Part shown: piece by piece, positions 44,797 to 53,737 of the stretch | Layout of the letters: each line of letters starts with the position of its first letter | Numbering within the stretch: position 1 is the stretch's first letter | DNA from: Anaerolineaceae bacterium | GTDB lineage: Bacteria > Chloroflexota > Anaerolineae > Aggregatilineales > Phototrophicaceae | Length of the DNA stretch: 64,000 nucleotides | Assembly: GCA_020634115.1 (NCBI GenBank) | Contig: JACKCH010000011.1 | Location: 372,001-436,000 of the forward strand | Reading direction: 5' to 3' | Notes under the pieces: model-generated | Told to the model about the DNA's origin: nothing | Databases searched by the model: none | What the model saw: the letters and a program-made list of their open reading frames with translations, nothing else | Made by a program: the position numbers and the translations under genes

Positions 44797-44818
44797 GGGC
44801 GCACTGCGGTGCGCCCTT
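44797..44818 (+). terminator. Attenuator-like hairpin after the binding-protein gene
   Basis: Stem GGGCGCAC/GTGCGCCC (44797-44804 with 44809-44816), loop TGCG, followed by TT. Located 38 bases after the stop. It may partly end transcription between the binding protein and the permeases or protect the mRNA 3' end. Confidence 0.6.
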
Positions 44819-44883
44819 GCTATAAGCATCATTCCCTTTTCGCGAGGGGACTTTAAAACAATTACGCGGAAACGACCATTCGT

Positions 44884-44918
44884 AGGGTCGTCCGCCGGAC
44901 ACGCCGTTGCGTGTCCCT
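44884..44918. repeat. Dispersed palindrome with GTAGGG / CCCTA ends
   Basis: Inner stem GGACACGC/GCGTGTCC (44897-44904 with 44909-44916) inside an element that begins with TAGGGTCGTCCG. It is part of the family of gene-end palindromes seen at 2380, 8313, 20943, 47768, 53644 and 58176. It lies about 65 bases before the first permease start. Confidence 0.5.
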
Positions 44919-44982
44919 AGCGGAAATCCATTATTAATCTTTAGACACATTATTACGCCCGTACCCACCCCAAGGAGGCATC

Positions 44983-45933
44983 ATGGATGCACAGGCACAA
45001 TCGGCCTCTGTCCGCACTGTCCCTGTTGTCAGAGGGACAACCCATCTGTGGCGGCAGCGGCTGTTTCCATATCTGTTGGTGATGCCAACGCTGGTCTTTG
45101 TGATTCTGTTCACGCTGCTCCCGGCAATGCGGACGGTGGTGGATAGCACTATGGAACCGGGGCGAAGGGCATCCGACCCGTTTACCTTTGTCGGGCTGGA
45201 TAACTATACTGACCTGTTCAACCCGTCGCACTATCTCGGTTCACGGTTCACGCGCATCCTGGGCAACACCCTGATTTTTTCGGCAGTGACACTGGCAGTC
45301 AGTATTCCGCTAGCTCTGATTTTTGCTATGCTGCTCAACCGCCCGATTCGACTGATGGGTATCTGGCGCTTCAGTCTATTCTATCCGTCCCTGCTGCCAC
45401 TCATCGGCGCGGCGAGTATCTGGGCGTTTCTGTATTCGGATAGCATCGGCCTGTTCAATACGATTCTGCATTCCCTCGGACTGCCCACCGTCAACTGGCT
45501 GGGCGACCCGAATACCGTGCTGGGGTCGGTAATCGTGATGAACATCTGGAAGCAGACCGGCTACTATATGATTTTCTTCCTGGCCGGGCTGCAAAGCATA
45601 CCCCGCGATATTTACGAAGCCGCCGCCCTGGATGGCGCGAGCTTCATGCAGCAGTTCTTTTCGCTCACGCTGCCGCTGCTGCGCCGTACCACGTTGTTCG
45701 TGATGGTGGTTTCAACCATTTTCGCGTTCCAGACCGTCGAGCAACTGCAAGCCCTCAACATGGGCAACCCGGCAGACCGGGGCAACCTACTGCTGTACTT
45801 CATCTTCCAGAACATCGGTGAGCGCCGCAACTGGGGCTATATCAACGCGATGACGGTGATTCTGGTGGCGATTCTGCTGGTGTTTACCATCTCCAACTTT
45901 ATCTTCTTTGAAAAGGGGCAGGAAGATGAATAA
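44983..45933 (+). CDS. Sugar ABC transporter permease (MalF/UgpA-like)
   Basis: Integral membrane subunit with six hydrophobic segments in 316 residues. The EAA loop that contacts the ATPase is EAAALDGASFMQQFFSLTLPLL, about residues 210-231. AAGGAGG precedes the ATG. It overlaps the second permease by eight bases. The two permeases form the heterodimeric pore. No ATPase gene follows, so a shared MsmX/UgpC-type ATPase elsewhere must energise transport. Confidence 0.95.
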   Translation: MDAQAQSASVRTVPVVRGTTHLWRQRLFPYLLVMPTLVFVILFTLLPAMRTVVDSTMEPGRRASDPFTFVGLDNYTDLFNPSHYLGSRFTRILGNTLIFSAVTLAVSIPLALIFAMLLNRPIRLMGIWRFSLFYPSLLPLIGAASIWAFLYSDSIGLFNTILHSLGLPTVNWLGDPNTVLGSVIVMNIWKQTGYYMIFFLAGLQSIPRDIYEAAALDGASFMQQFFSLTLPLLRRTTLFVMVVSTIFAFQTVEQLQALNMGNPADRGNLLLYFIFQNIGERRNWGYINAMTVILVAILLVFTISNFIFFEKGQEDE

Positions 45934-46753
45934 ACGCAACCTGGGCAGCACCCTGGCCGACGCCGCCACGCTCCTCCTGTCGCTATTCTGGCTCGTCCCG
46001 CTCATTTTCAGCATTCTGATGAGTTTCCGCCCACAGTCCGAGCCGATCACCATCGGGAATATTTTTTTCGGCAGTCAGATCACCACTGCAAATTATGACG
46101 CCGCGCTGCTAGTCGCCCCCTGGGTCTGGCACTATATCACCAGCGTGATTTTTGTGGTGGGCGTACTGGCGGTGCAGATCATCACCGTGACAATGGCGGG
46201 TTATGCCTTCGCCCGGATGCGCTTCCGGGGGCGGAATGTGCTGCTGTTTATCATCCTGCTGCAATTGATGATTCCCAGCGGCGTGCTGCTGGTGCAGAAC
46301 TTCGCCACCATCCGCACCCTCGGCCTGTTCGATACCCGCTGGGCGCTGATGCTCCCTTACTGGGGGTCAGCGTTTGGCGTACTGCTGATGCGCCAGACAT
46401 TTCGCGGGATTCCCTATGAACTGGAGGAGGCCGCCCGGATTGACGGGGCGAACTGGCTGCAAATTATGCGCCATGTGTATATCCCTCTCTCGATTCCGGC
46501 CTACGTCGCTTTCGCGCTGGTTTCGATCAGCAGCCACTGGAACGAGTTTCTGTGGCCGTTCATCGTCACCCGTACTGAAGAAGTCCGCCCGCTGACGGTG
46601 GGATTGAACAAGCTGTATGGTACCACCGAAGTCGGGGCGCTCTACGGGCAGTTGATGGCCGGGACGCTGCTGGTGATCGCGCCGCTGGTGATTCTGTTTA
46701 TCCTGTTCCAGCGTCGCTTTATTGAAAGTTTCGCCACCAGCGGGATCAAGTAG
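45926..46753 (+). CDS. Sugar ABC transporter permease (MalG/UgpE-like)
   Basis: Second pore subunit with six hydrophobic segments. The EAA loop (EEAARIDGANWLQIMRHVYIPL) lies at about residues 165-186. I choose the ATG at 45926 inside the end of the first permease gene, preceded by GGCAGGAAG, instead of a TTG 18 bases upstream. The gene stops two bases before the macro-domain-like gene, so that gene is very likely co-translated. Confidence 0.95.
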   Translation: MNKRNLGSTLADAATLLLSLFWLVPLIFSILMSFRPQSEPITIGNIFFGSQITTANYDAALLVAPWVWHYITSVIFVVGVLAVQIITVTMAGYAFARMRFRGRNVLLFIILLQLMIPSGVLLVQNFATIRTLGLFDTRWALMLPYWGSAFGVLLMRQTFRGIPYELEEAARIDGANWLQIMRHVYIPLSIPAYVAFALVSISSHWNEFLWPFIVTRTEEVRPLTVGLNKLYGTTEVGALYGQLMAGTLLVIAPLVILFILFQRRFIESFATSGIK

Positions 46754-46755
46754 AT

Positions 46756-47214
46756 ATGCCCATTACCTTTGTCAGCGGCGACCCGCTCCTCACCCGGATG
46801 CAAACCCTGGCCTTCGGCTATAACGCCCAGGGACGGAGCGAAACCACGCCGTTCATCACCCGGCTAGCAGACCGCGCTCCGGCAGCTTTCGCGGCGTATG
46901 CCAAGCAGTGCCGCGCCGGGCGAATCACCAGTGGGGGCTTGTGGCTGTGGACGGAGATGCAGCCGAACCTGCTCTTCCTCGCCATCCGCGAGTCGGCGGT
47001 CAGCAGCACCCGCCCCCGCCACATCGAAACCGCGCTGCTCACCCTGGCCCGTGATTACCGGCTGTACAATCTGACTGGCATCGCCATCGCCCCACTGGTA
47101 GAACCGCTGGATTGGCCGACCTTGAAACCGGCCATGACTCACTGGCTCAAGCCCTGCCCGCTGCCGGTGGTGGTGTATGAATCCTTCACCCCCGGCGTAG
47201 TTGCCGAGGGATAA
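46756..47214 (+). CDS. Macro-domain-like protein
   Basis: A 152-residue protein whose layout fits the macro (ADP-ribose-binding) fold in a DarG/ALC1-like arrangement. An early strand ITFVSGDPLL is followed by AFGYNAQG (compare the VNAxG loop), a helix PAAFAAYAKQCRAGRI with the LWLW strand, the IETALLTLARDYRLYNLTGIAIAPL segment and a final LPVVVYESF strand. The assignment is by pattern, so catalysis on ADP-ribose is not assured. It begins two bases after the permease stop, an unusual partner for a sugar transporter. Confidence 0.55.
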   Translation: MPITFVSGDPLLTRMQTLAFGYNAQGRSETTPFITRLADRAPAAFAAYAKQCRAGRITSGGLWLWTEMQPNLLFLAIRESAVSSTRPRHIETALLTLARDYRLYNLTGIAIAPLVEPLDWPTLKPAMTHWLKPCPLPVVVYESFTPGVVAEG

Positions 47215-47344
47215 CAGCCTCCTGCTGCGTATCATCAGTATCCCCATGTGGTTTTTATCACTACCGCCAATCCTAAAAAACCTCTTATGCTGGAATTGAG
47301 CCGGGCGAAACCGGCTTGCATACAAACAATAAGGGGGTTTTTTC

Positions 47345-47752
47345 ATGATTCAAGTGGTCAGCGGGATTTTCCTGGTGCTGCATGGGCTGGTGCATTTACT
47401 TTATGTCGGGCAAAGCCAGAAGGTCTTTGAATTGCAGACCGGCCTGACCTGGCCGGATAACGCCTGGACATTTTCGCGGTTGCTGGGTAACGACGCTACC
47501 CGAATACTGGCAAGTGTCGCCCTGATTGTTGCCGCAATTGGTTTTGTAGGTGGGGGAATCGGGATATTCGCAAGTCAGGCCTGGTGGCGCCCGCTTACAT
47601 TAGGCGCAGTGGTGCTTTCTTCCATCCTTTACCTGCTGTTATGGGATGGCACCGTGCAAAGACTCGATCAGCAAGGCGCGGTGGGTATCCTGATTAACAT
47701 CGCGATTCTCGTCGCCGTAGTGGTCTTGGGGTGGCCGGAGTTCAGTTTTTAG
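47345..47752 (+). CDS. Small four-helix membrane protein
   Basis: 135 residues with four hydrophobic segments (about 3-20, 52-75, 82-102 and 112-130) and a short polar loop between the first two. The family is not firmly recognised; the layout is like DoxX/DUF-type small membrane proteins. AAGGGGG before the ATG is a good ribosome site. It stands alone with 130 bases upstream, followed by a palindromic hairpin. Confidence 0.75.
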   Translation: MIQVVSGIFLVLHGLVHLLYVGQSQKVFELQTGLTWPDNAWTFSRLLGNDATRILASVALIVAAIGFVGGGIGIFASQAWWRPLTLGAVVLSSILYLLLWDGTVQRLDQQGAVGILINIAILVAVVVLGWPEFSF

Positions 47753-47767
47753 ATCATTTACGCTTTC

Positions 47768-47789
47768 GGGCAGGTTTGCGGACCTGCCC
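47768..47789. terminator. GGGCAGGT hairpin after the small membrane-protein gene
   Basis: Stem of 8 bp (47768-47775 with 47782-47789) with a 6-nt loop, 15 bases after the stop. The arm is almost the same as that of the hairpin at 2380-2401. Confidence 0.6.
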
Positions 47790-47922
47790 ACATTTGGTCA
47801 CTTGTCCCAATCTCCCCCAGAATAAAAATGGATACTGTTAAAAGGTTACATAGTAGAAATATATCAAAATCTTCAATCGTTTTTTGTGCTTCAAGCGTTA
47901 CAAAACTATGCTGTATATTATT

Positions 47923-47950
47923 TTGGATCCAAAGATATTAATGTTATAAT
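47923..47950 (+). promoter_or_regulatory. Probable promoter of the STAND regulator
   Basis: TTGGAT at 47923-47928 and TATAAT at 47945-47950 with a 16-base spacer, in an AT-rich region directly upstream of the LuxR-STAND gene start at 47990. Confidence 0.55.
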
Positions 47951-47989
47951 ATATTTGATTTCGCTGCTTTGTATCAGCCGGGGGGCAGG

Positions 47990-49681
47990 ATGTACGAATC
48001 TGATTCCCAGCCGCCGGGAAATCTATCTCAATCATTGACCAAACGTGAAAGTGAGATTCTTAGCCTTATTGCCGAAGACCTCTCTGACAAAGAGATTGCC
48101 CAACGCCTTATCGTCGCTTACACGACTGTGAAATGGTTTAACCGGCAGATTTTCAACAAGCTCGGTGTAAGCAACCGCCAGGAAGCCGTGTATGTCGCAC
48201 GCACGCTGGGCATACTCCCCAATTACGACGCTTCACATCGCTCACCCAACAACCTTCCCGCCCCGATCACCCCTTTTATTGGTCGTGAACAGGAATTACT
48301 GGAAATCGTCCGCCTTCTGCATGATCGACGCGAACGCCTGGTAACGGTGTTGGGTATGGGAGGGATCGGTAAAACGCGGTTGGCACTGGCAGCGGCGCAG
48401 GCTGTCGTCGAGAAGTTTCGTGATGGTGTGTACTTCGTGCCCCTGGCAGCGCTGCACGATTCAGCGGATATTGTATTGGTCATTGCCGAAAGCATTGGCT
48501 ATAAGTTCCAACCCAGCCAGCACAGCCAGAGCCAGCAGATCGTTACTCATCTGCGAAATAAAGAGATGCTGCTGGTACTGGATAACTTCGAGCATTTGCT
48601 GGACGGCGGCCTGTTAGTTGTGGATTTGCTCCAAGCTGGAACCGGCATACAGGTGCTGGTCACATCCCGCGAAAAGCTGCACCTGACGGGGGAGACGGTC
48701 TACCGCCTGGATGGGATGCACTTCCCGGAAGGAGATACGACTGATGGCGTGGACTATGATGCTGTGCAGTTGTTCGAGCAGTCTGCCCGACGAGTGCAAC
48801 CGGGATTTTCCCATAACGGGGATAGGGCCGTCGCCCAGGTATGTCGGCTGACCCAGGGTGTTCCCCTGGCAATTGAACTGGCGGCGGCCTGGGTGGAGGT
48901 GATGAGTGCGGCGGAAATTGCGGCGGAAATCACAGCCAGTCTGGACTTCCTGCACAGTGACCTGCGTAACCTGCCGGAGCGCCAGCGCAGTATGCGAGCG
49001 GTATTCGAGTCGACCTGGAAACGACTTTCAGAAAACGAACGCACCTTATTTCGCCGGTTGTCGGTGTTTCGCGGCGGCTGCACGCGGGAAGCAGCGCTGA
49101 CTGTCAGCGAGGCGACACTCTCCACACTGGCGTCGTTATCCGACCTGGCATTGATCGTGTATACGGCAGGCGAGCGCTACATCATTCATGAACTGCTGCG
49201 CCAGTACGCCGAAGAGCAGTTAGCCGCCGCTGGCGAAACCGAGTCCGTTCATGACGCCCACAGCGCCTACTACGCCCATTTCATGGTGAAACGAGAAAAC
49301 GACCTGAAGGGCGGGCGACAGGTTGAAGCACTGCACGAAATCGAAGCAGATTGGGAGAATGTCAGAGCGGCATTCCACCACCTGATTCAAGGCAGATCAT
49401 ATACCCATGCGATCAGTTTCGCCGATAGTCTGGGGCTGGCATACTGGCAGCTTAATCGTGAGCGCGAGGGAGAAGATTATTTCGCGGCGCTCATCCACAC
49501 GATACCCACTGGTTCGGAAGCTGAATCACGCCGTCTGCTGGCACATCTGCTGGTCTGGAATGGTGTATGCGCGATGACCCACTGGGACATCGCCTTTCCA
49601 TTATTACAACAGGCATCCACCATCGCGCAGGATTACGGGGATTGGGTCATCATCGGTATCGCATACATGCGGATGAGCTAA
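47990..49681 (+). CDS. LuxR-HTH / NB-ARC STAND ATPase regulator, N-terminal part
   Basis: A signal-responsive ATPase of the STAND type. A LuxR-type helix-turn-helix (about 16-75, TKRESEILSLIAED, then SDKEIAQRL and NKLGVSNR) is at the N-terminus. An NB-ARC ATPase domain follows: Walker A GMGGIGKT at 122-129, Walker B LLVLDNFEHLL near 195-205, and GVPLAIELAA. Most LuxR-STAND proteins have the HTH at the C-terminus, so the order is reversed. The ATG at 47990 is preferred, with GGGGGGCAGG just before it. Codon 564 is a TAA; the same frame continues for 331 codons, so the gene looks interrupted. Confidence 0.88.
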   Translation: MYESDSQPPGNLSQSLTKRESEILSLIAEDLSDKEIAQRLIVAYTTVKWFNRQIFNKLGVSNRQEAVYVARTLGILPNYDASHRSPNNLPAPITPFIGREQELLEIVRLLHDRRERLVTVLGMGGIGKTRLALAAAQAVVEKFRDGVYFVPLAALHDSADIVLVIAESIGYKFQPSQHSQSQQIVTHLRNKEMLLVLDNFEHLLDGGLLVVDLLQAGTGIQVLVTSREKLHLTGETVYRLDGMHFPEGDTTDGVDYDAVQLFEQSARRVQPGFSHNGDRAVAQVCRLTQGVPLAIELAAAWVEVMSAAEIAAEITASLDFLHSDLRNLPERQRSMRAVFESTWKRLSENERTLFRRLSVFRGGCTREAALTVSEATLSTLASLSDLALIVYTAGERYIIHELLRQYAEEQLAAAGETESVHDAHSAYYAHFMVKRENDLKGGRQVEALHEIEADWENVRAAFHHLIQGRSYTHAISFADSLGLAYWQLNREREGEDYFAALIHTIPTGSEAESRRLLAHLLVWNGVCAMTHWDIAFPLLQQASTIAQDYGDWVIIGIAYMRMS

Positions 49682-49684
49682 TGG

Positions 49685-50674
49685 ATGCTATATATGGCCC
49701 CTGACGACTACGCCGAGGGAATCCGTACAATTCAAAAAGCGATTTCTATTTTCCGGGATCTTGGTGAAACACATTGGGAAGCATTCTCACTCTGGTTATT
49801 GGCACGGTTCTACGACAAAACGGGTGATGTGGCAAGGGCTTATCAGGTGTCTCAAGATGCTCTGACCTTGTGTCAGAATACGCATAACATCCTACGGATG
49901 GGGTTTGTGCTGCGGTATATGGGAATTTTTGCATACAAACTCGGCTATACGGAGCAAACTGAACAGTGCATGAATCAAAGCCTGAATATCTTCCGGCAGT
50001 TAGAAAGCAATGACCTGGGGTATCACGAAGTCTATTTAAGCAAGGGGTTTTATCGCGCCCTGGATGGCGATTTCAGCAGCGCACTTAACTTCGCGAAAAA
50101 GGCTTTGTTTCACGCATCCCGGGTTAACTACCCCGGCCAGACTGCCAATAGCTGGCAGTTACTTAATATTTTGCACCTGGTTATCGGAAATTACCCTGAA
50201 GCAATTCGCTGTGCCTGTCAGGGGATGCAAACGATGATTGATACCGGATCGCCTGTGATACGCGCTGATTTTCATAAGGCGGTTGGTGAGGCCTGCGGGC
50301 GTTACGGCCTGGGGGAGAATGACGCAGCGGCGGCGTTGGTGCGGGAACACTTCGCCCCCTGGAACACCCGCTACGACTTGAGAAACTTCGACATAGTGAT
50401 CCAGGACTATCACCTGACCGGGCTGGCATACCTGCTGGCGGACGCGGGCGAAGCCGAACGCGCCCTGGAACTCATATCACTGGCGGTACACCAGCCGTAT
50501 ACGCCGGACTGGTGGCTGGAACGCGAACCACTCACGGTGAAACTACTGGCGCGGCTCAAGGGCTGCCTGTCATCAGCACAGTACGCCGCCGCCTGGGAGC
50601 GCGGCAAGTCGCTCGACCTGAACGCGGCGCTGGCAGCCCTGTTGGATTTACCATCCCTCCAGAAAAAGCGGTGA
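49685..50674 (+). CDS. TPR-like sensor part of the STAND regulator, after the in-frame stop
   Basis: This frame is in phase with the preceding gene and continues its TPR-like alpha repeats without a gap (W then MLYMAPDDYAEGIRTIQKAI). Repeats of 35-40 residues with AIS.FRDLGE / ALT.CQNT patterns span most of its 329 residues. It has no ribosome site or promoter of its own, only the preceding stop three bases upstream. It may be expressed by re-initiation at the ATG, by readthrough, or not at all; sequencing error is also possible. Confidence 0.75.
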   Translation: MLYMAPDDYAEGIRTIQKAISIFRDLGETHWEAFSLWLLARFYDKTGDVARAYQVSQDALTLCQNTHNILRMGFVLRYMGIFAYKLGYTEQTEQCMNQSLNIFRQLESNDLGYHEVYLSKGFYRALDGDFSSALNFAKKALFHASRVNYPGQTANSWQLLNILHLVIGNYPEAIRCACQGMQTMIDTGSPVIRADFHKAVGEACGRYGLGENDAAAALVREHFAPWNTRYDLRNFDIVIQDYHLTGLAYLLADAGEAERALELISLAVHQPYTPDWWLEREPLTVKLLARLKGCLSSAQYAAAWERGKSLDLNAALAALLDLPSLQKKR

Positions 50675-50677
50675 CGG

Positions 50678-52525
50678 TTAGTCCCCCGCAAACGCTTCGC
50701 TGAAGAACGTCGCCAACTGCTGGTACAGGGTTTTCTGGTTGGCGGGACGGTCAATGCCGTGACCTTCGTCGTCAAAGACCAGCAGGCTGTATTCGATATG
50801 AGCCGTTTCCAGCGCAGCCTGCACCGCACGCACATTTTCCGGCGTCACGTTGGGGTCTTGCAGCCCCTGTACAATCATCAGTCGCCCTTGAATGTTGTCG
50901 ACAAAGTGAATTGGGGATCGTTCCCGGTAGCGTTCCGGCGCGGTGTCCGGCGTGCCACCCAGCATTTCCTCACTGTACGGGCGCAGGTCGGGGCGGGTCG
51001 TGTTGTAATCCACCACCAGGTCGGTCATCCCACAGATGGGCGCGGAAGCAGCCAGAATGTCCGGCGGAAAACGGGTGATGGCACACCACGACGAGTACCC
51101 GCCGTAGGATGTGCCGGTGATGCCGACTTTGCCCGGTTCAGCGACTCCGGCGGCGATCAATGCCTCAATACCGGTACGGATGTCGTCCTGTTCGCGCCCG
51201 CCCCAGCCATCCACTTTGATCGCCTCGCGGAAAGCGCGGCTAAAGCCAGTGCTGCCCCGGTAGTTGGGATCCAGCACATTAAACCCCTGCGCGACATAAT
51301 ACTGAATCTCGGCATAGACCTGGTCTTCATGATGCCAGGTTGGGCCGCCATGCACATAGACGATTGTTCCTTGCGGCGTCCCTTTCGCCCGGTAGAGCCA
51401 TCCCTGAATCGCCATGCCGTCTACCGACTTCCAGCGGAAATCCTCAGCGGCGGTCAGGTCATCCTTCGTGAGTTGCGTGCGTTCCCAGACGCGGGTCAGG
51501 CTGGTGAGCGCCGCCGGGTGTAATGTGTCGGGGTGAAAACGCACGAGGTCTATCGGCTGGCGGGAACTGTAGTACAGGCCGACCCACTCCCCCTTTTCAC
51601 CAGCGGGGGCTATTGGCACGAGCGTACCAGGAATCGCGGCCAGAGCGGTTTCCTTCCCGGTGGCCGGATTGAGCCACGACGCCCGCCGCCGCGCCTCTTT
51701 ATCCTCTAAAACGATGATTTGCTCGCTCCTAAAGGGGGCGGATACCGCCTCAATATTACGTTCCGGGTCATCCAGCAACCAGCGCAGTTCGCCGGTTGCC
51801 AGCTCCCACACGCCGACACGAAAATGGGTCTCGGTGCCTGCTCGCACCAGCACCCGTTCGCTATCCGAGAACCACGCACCAAGCACTTTTTTATCATCCC
51901 CGGCGTTCATGATTTCCCGGTCATGCTGTCCCTCAGTATCTACCAACCAGAGTTGTACCCCGGCGGCATGGCGGTCTTTGCGGTGGTAGAGGACATGCGT
52001 CCCGTCCGGGCTGAGGAGGGGCAAATAGCCTCCCTTCTGGGGGCAGGCCAGCGGTAGCCGTTCCCCGGTGTCCAGGTCGTGGCGATAAACCCAGGTCGGC
52101 TCGATTTCCGCGCCGGTTGCCACATCCAGGTTCGCGCCATATACCAACCAGCGACCATTCGGATGCAGATACCCGCCGCGCACAAAATAATTCGGGTTTT
52201 CCTCGGTGAGTGGGTGCATCACACCCGGCTCGACCAGATTCACGCGGAAGAGCCGCGCCCGTTCATCGCCATCGTGATCCTGGGCGACAATTACCGCCGC
52301 GCTATCCGGCGTCCAGGAAACCAGCCTGGTTTCCTGGGTCGGGTCAGCGGTCAGGCACAGCGGTACGGTGCTGCCATCGACCGGGACAACGTAGACATCG
52401 GCTGTCGGCCCGACGCCGTGCCACGTCCAGGCCACCCAACGCCCATCACGGGACACCTGCGCGCCTCCTAAATCAGGAAATTGCGTCAGTTCTTCAAGGT
52501 ATTGTTCAGGTGATAATCTAGCCAT
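50678..52525 (-). CDS. S9 family prolyl oligopeptidase-like serine peptidase
   Basis: Serine peptidase of the S9C/acylaminoacyl type. An N-terminal seven-bladed propeller (about 1-350) is followed by an alpha/beta-hydrolase domain with nucleophile GTSYGG near residue 487, then the VQGLQDPNVTP Asp and FDDEGHGI His. All catalytic residues are visible. I choose the ATG at 52525; an upstream GTG would add three residues. No signal peptide, so probably cytoplasmic. It is convergent with the STAND gene, with stops three bases apart. Confidence 0.93.
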   Translation of the reverse strand: MARLSPEQYLEELTQFPDLGGAQVSRDGRWVAWTWHGVGPTADVYVVPVDGSTVPLCLTADPTQETRLVSWTPDSAAVIVAQDHDGDERARLFRVNLVEPGVMHPLTEENPNYFVRGGYLHPNGRWLVYGANLDVATGAEIEPTWVYRHDLDTGERLPLACPQKGGYLPLLSPDGTHVLYHRKDRHAAGVQLWLVDTEGQHDREIMNAGDDKKVLGAWFSDSERVLVRAGTETHFRVGVWELATGELRWLLDDPERNIEAVSAPFRSEQIIVLEDKEARRRASWLNPATGKETALAAIPGTLVPIAPAGEKGEWVGLYYSSRQPIDLVRFHPDTLHPAALTSLTRVWERTQLTKDDLTAAEDFRWKSVDGMAIQGWLYRAKGTPQGTIVYVHGGPTWHHEDQVYAEIQYYVAQGFNVLDPNYRGSTGFSRAFREAIKVDGWGGREQDDIRTGIEALIAAGVAEPGKVGITGTSYGGYSSWCAITRFPPDILAASAPICGMTDLVVDYNTTRPDLRPYSEEMLGGTPDTAPERYRERSPIHFVDNIQGRLMIVQGLQDPNVTPENVRAVQAALETAHIEYSLLVFDDEGHGIDRPANQKTLYQQLATFFSEAFAGD

Positions 52526-52690
52526 AAAAATCACTTTCTAAAATAACCCGAATCGAGTGTTGAAAATAGCGAATCAACGGCGTAGAGTAAACGAAATCAG
52601 CAGCATTTTTCCACATTATAGCTCAGTCCTGACACGGACTGCATCCTACCCCGGAAGCGTCGGCATCGTATCAAAAGAAGGAGTCTCCTC

Positions 52691-53614
52691 ATGTCTGAAA
52701 AATGGATAACCCAGAACATCCCCAACCTGAATGGTAAAGTCATTATTGTGACCGGCGCGAACAGCGGCACGGGCTACGAAGCCGCGAAGGAAGTCGCTCG
52801 CAAGGGCGCACAAACGATTATGGCCTGCCGCAGCATGGATAAAGCCCAGACCGCGCTCGCCCGAATTCAGGCGGAAATCCCCGGCGCGACAGCGGAAATT
52901 ATGCCACTAGACCTGGCAAGCCTGGATTCGATCCGCCAGTTTGCCGAAGCGTTCAAAACGAAATATACCCGGCTGGATGTGTTACTCAACAACGCCGGGA
53001 TCATGATGACTCCCTATGGCAAAACAGTGGATGGCTTTGAGCAGCAATTCGGGACGAATCACCTGGGGCATTTCGCCCTGACCGGCCTGCTGCTCGACCT
53101 GCTACTCGCCACGCCGGGCGCGAGAGTTGTCAACGTCAGCAGCAACGCGCACAAACGCGGCGACGTGGATTTCGACAACCTCATGTTTGCGAATGGGTTA
53201 GATTACACACCGACTCGTGCTTATGGCCGCTCCAAACTGGCGAACTTGCTGTTCACCTACGAACTACAACGCCGCTTGACCGCCGCCGGGTCTGCCACCA
53301 TCGCTATCGCGGCACACCCTGGTGTTTCCCGAACCAATCTGGCGAACCACCTGGCCGAGCGGAACTGGTATATGCGACTCCTATTGCCAATCGGGATCAG
53401 ACTATTCCAGAGTGCGGCAATGGGCGCTTTGCCGCTGCTGCGGGCCGCGACTGACCCGCAGGCAGTCGGCAGCCAGTATTACGGCCCCAACGGGCCGGGG
53501 GAAACGCGGGGCTATCCGGTCGTGGTGCAGTCCAACGGCGCATCCCACAACACGGAGGATGCCCGCAAACTTTGGCAGGTTTCGGAGGAATTGACGGGGG
53601 TGAGCTATCTGTGA
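52691..53614 (+). CDS. Short-chain dehydrogenase/reductase (retinol dehydrogenase-like)
   Basis: Rossmann-fold oxidoreductase. The cofactor motif is TGANSGTGYE near residue 21, with a Thr where most members have Ile/Leu (SGIG). NNAGIM near 97 and the active-site YGRSK near 179 are present. The basic CRS after strand 2 suggests NADP. The 307-residue length is typical of the retinol-dehydrogenase-like group. AAGGAG precedes the ATG. Substrate unknown. Confidence 0.92.
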   Translation: MSEKWITQNIPNLNGKVIIVTGANSGTGYEAAKEVARKGAQTIMACRSMDKAQTALARIQAEIPGATAEIMPLDLASLDSIRQFAEAFKTKYTRLDVLLNNAGIMMTPYGKTVDGFEQQFGTNHLGHFALTGLLLDLLLATPGARVVNVSSNAHKRGDVDFDNLMFANGLDYTPTRAYGRSKLANLLFTYELQRRLTAAGSATIAIAAHPGVSRTNLANHLAERNWYMRLLLPIGIRLFQSAAMGALPLLRAATDPQAVGSQYYGPNGPGETRGYPVVVQSNGASHNTEDARKLWQVSEELTGVSYL

Positions 53615-53643
53615 GAGGGGCGACGTAGCGTAAGCTGCCCAAT

Positions 53644-53665
53644 GGGAGCGCACACGAGCGCTCCC
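53644..53665. terminator. GGGAGCGC hairpin between convergent genes
   Basis: Stem of 8 bp (53644-53651 with 53658-53665) and a 6-nt loop, followed by CTAC. Located between the SDR stop and the convergent tryptophanase stop. Part of the dispersed palindrome family. Confidence 0.6.
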
Positions 53666-53737
53666 CTACATCACCCCGGCACGCGGGATACTCGCATTTT
53701 ACTATATGGATAACCCGCTATGCAGCTAACGGGCTTT

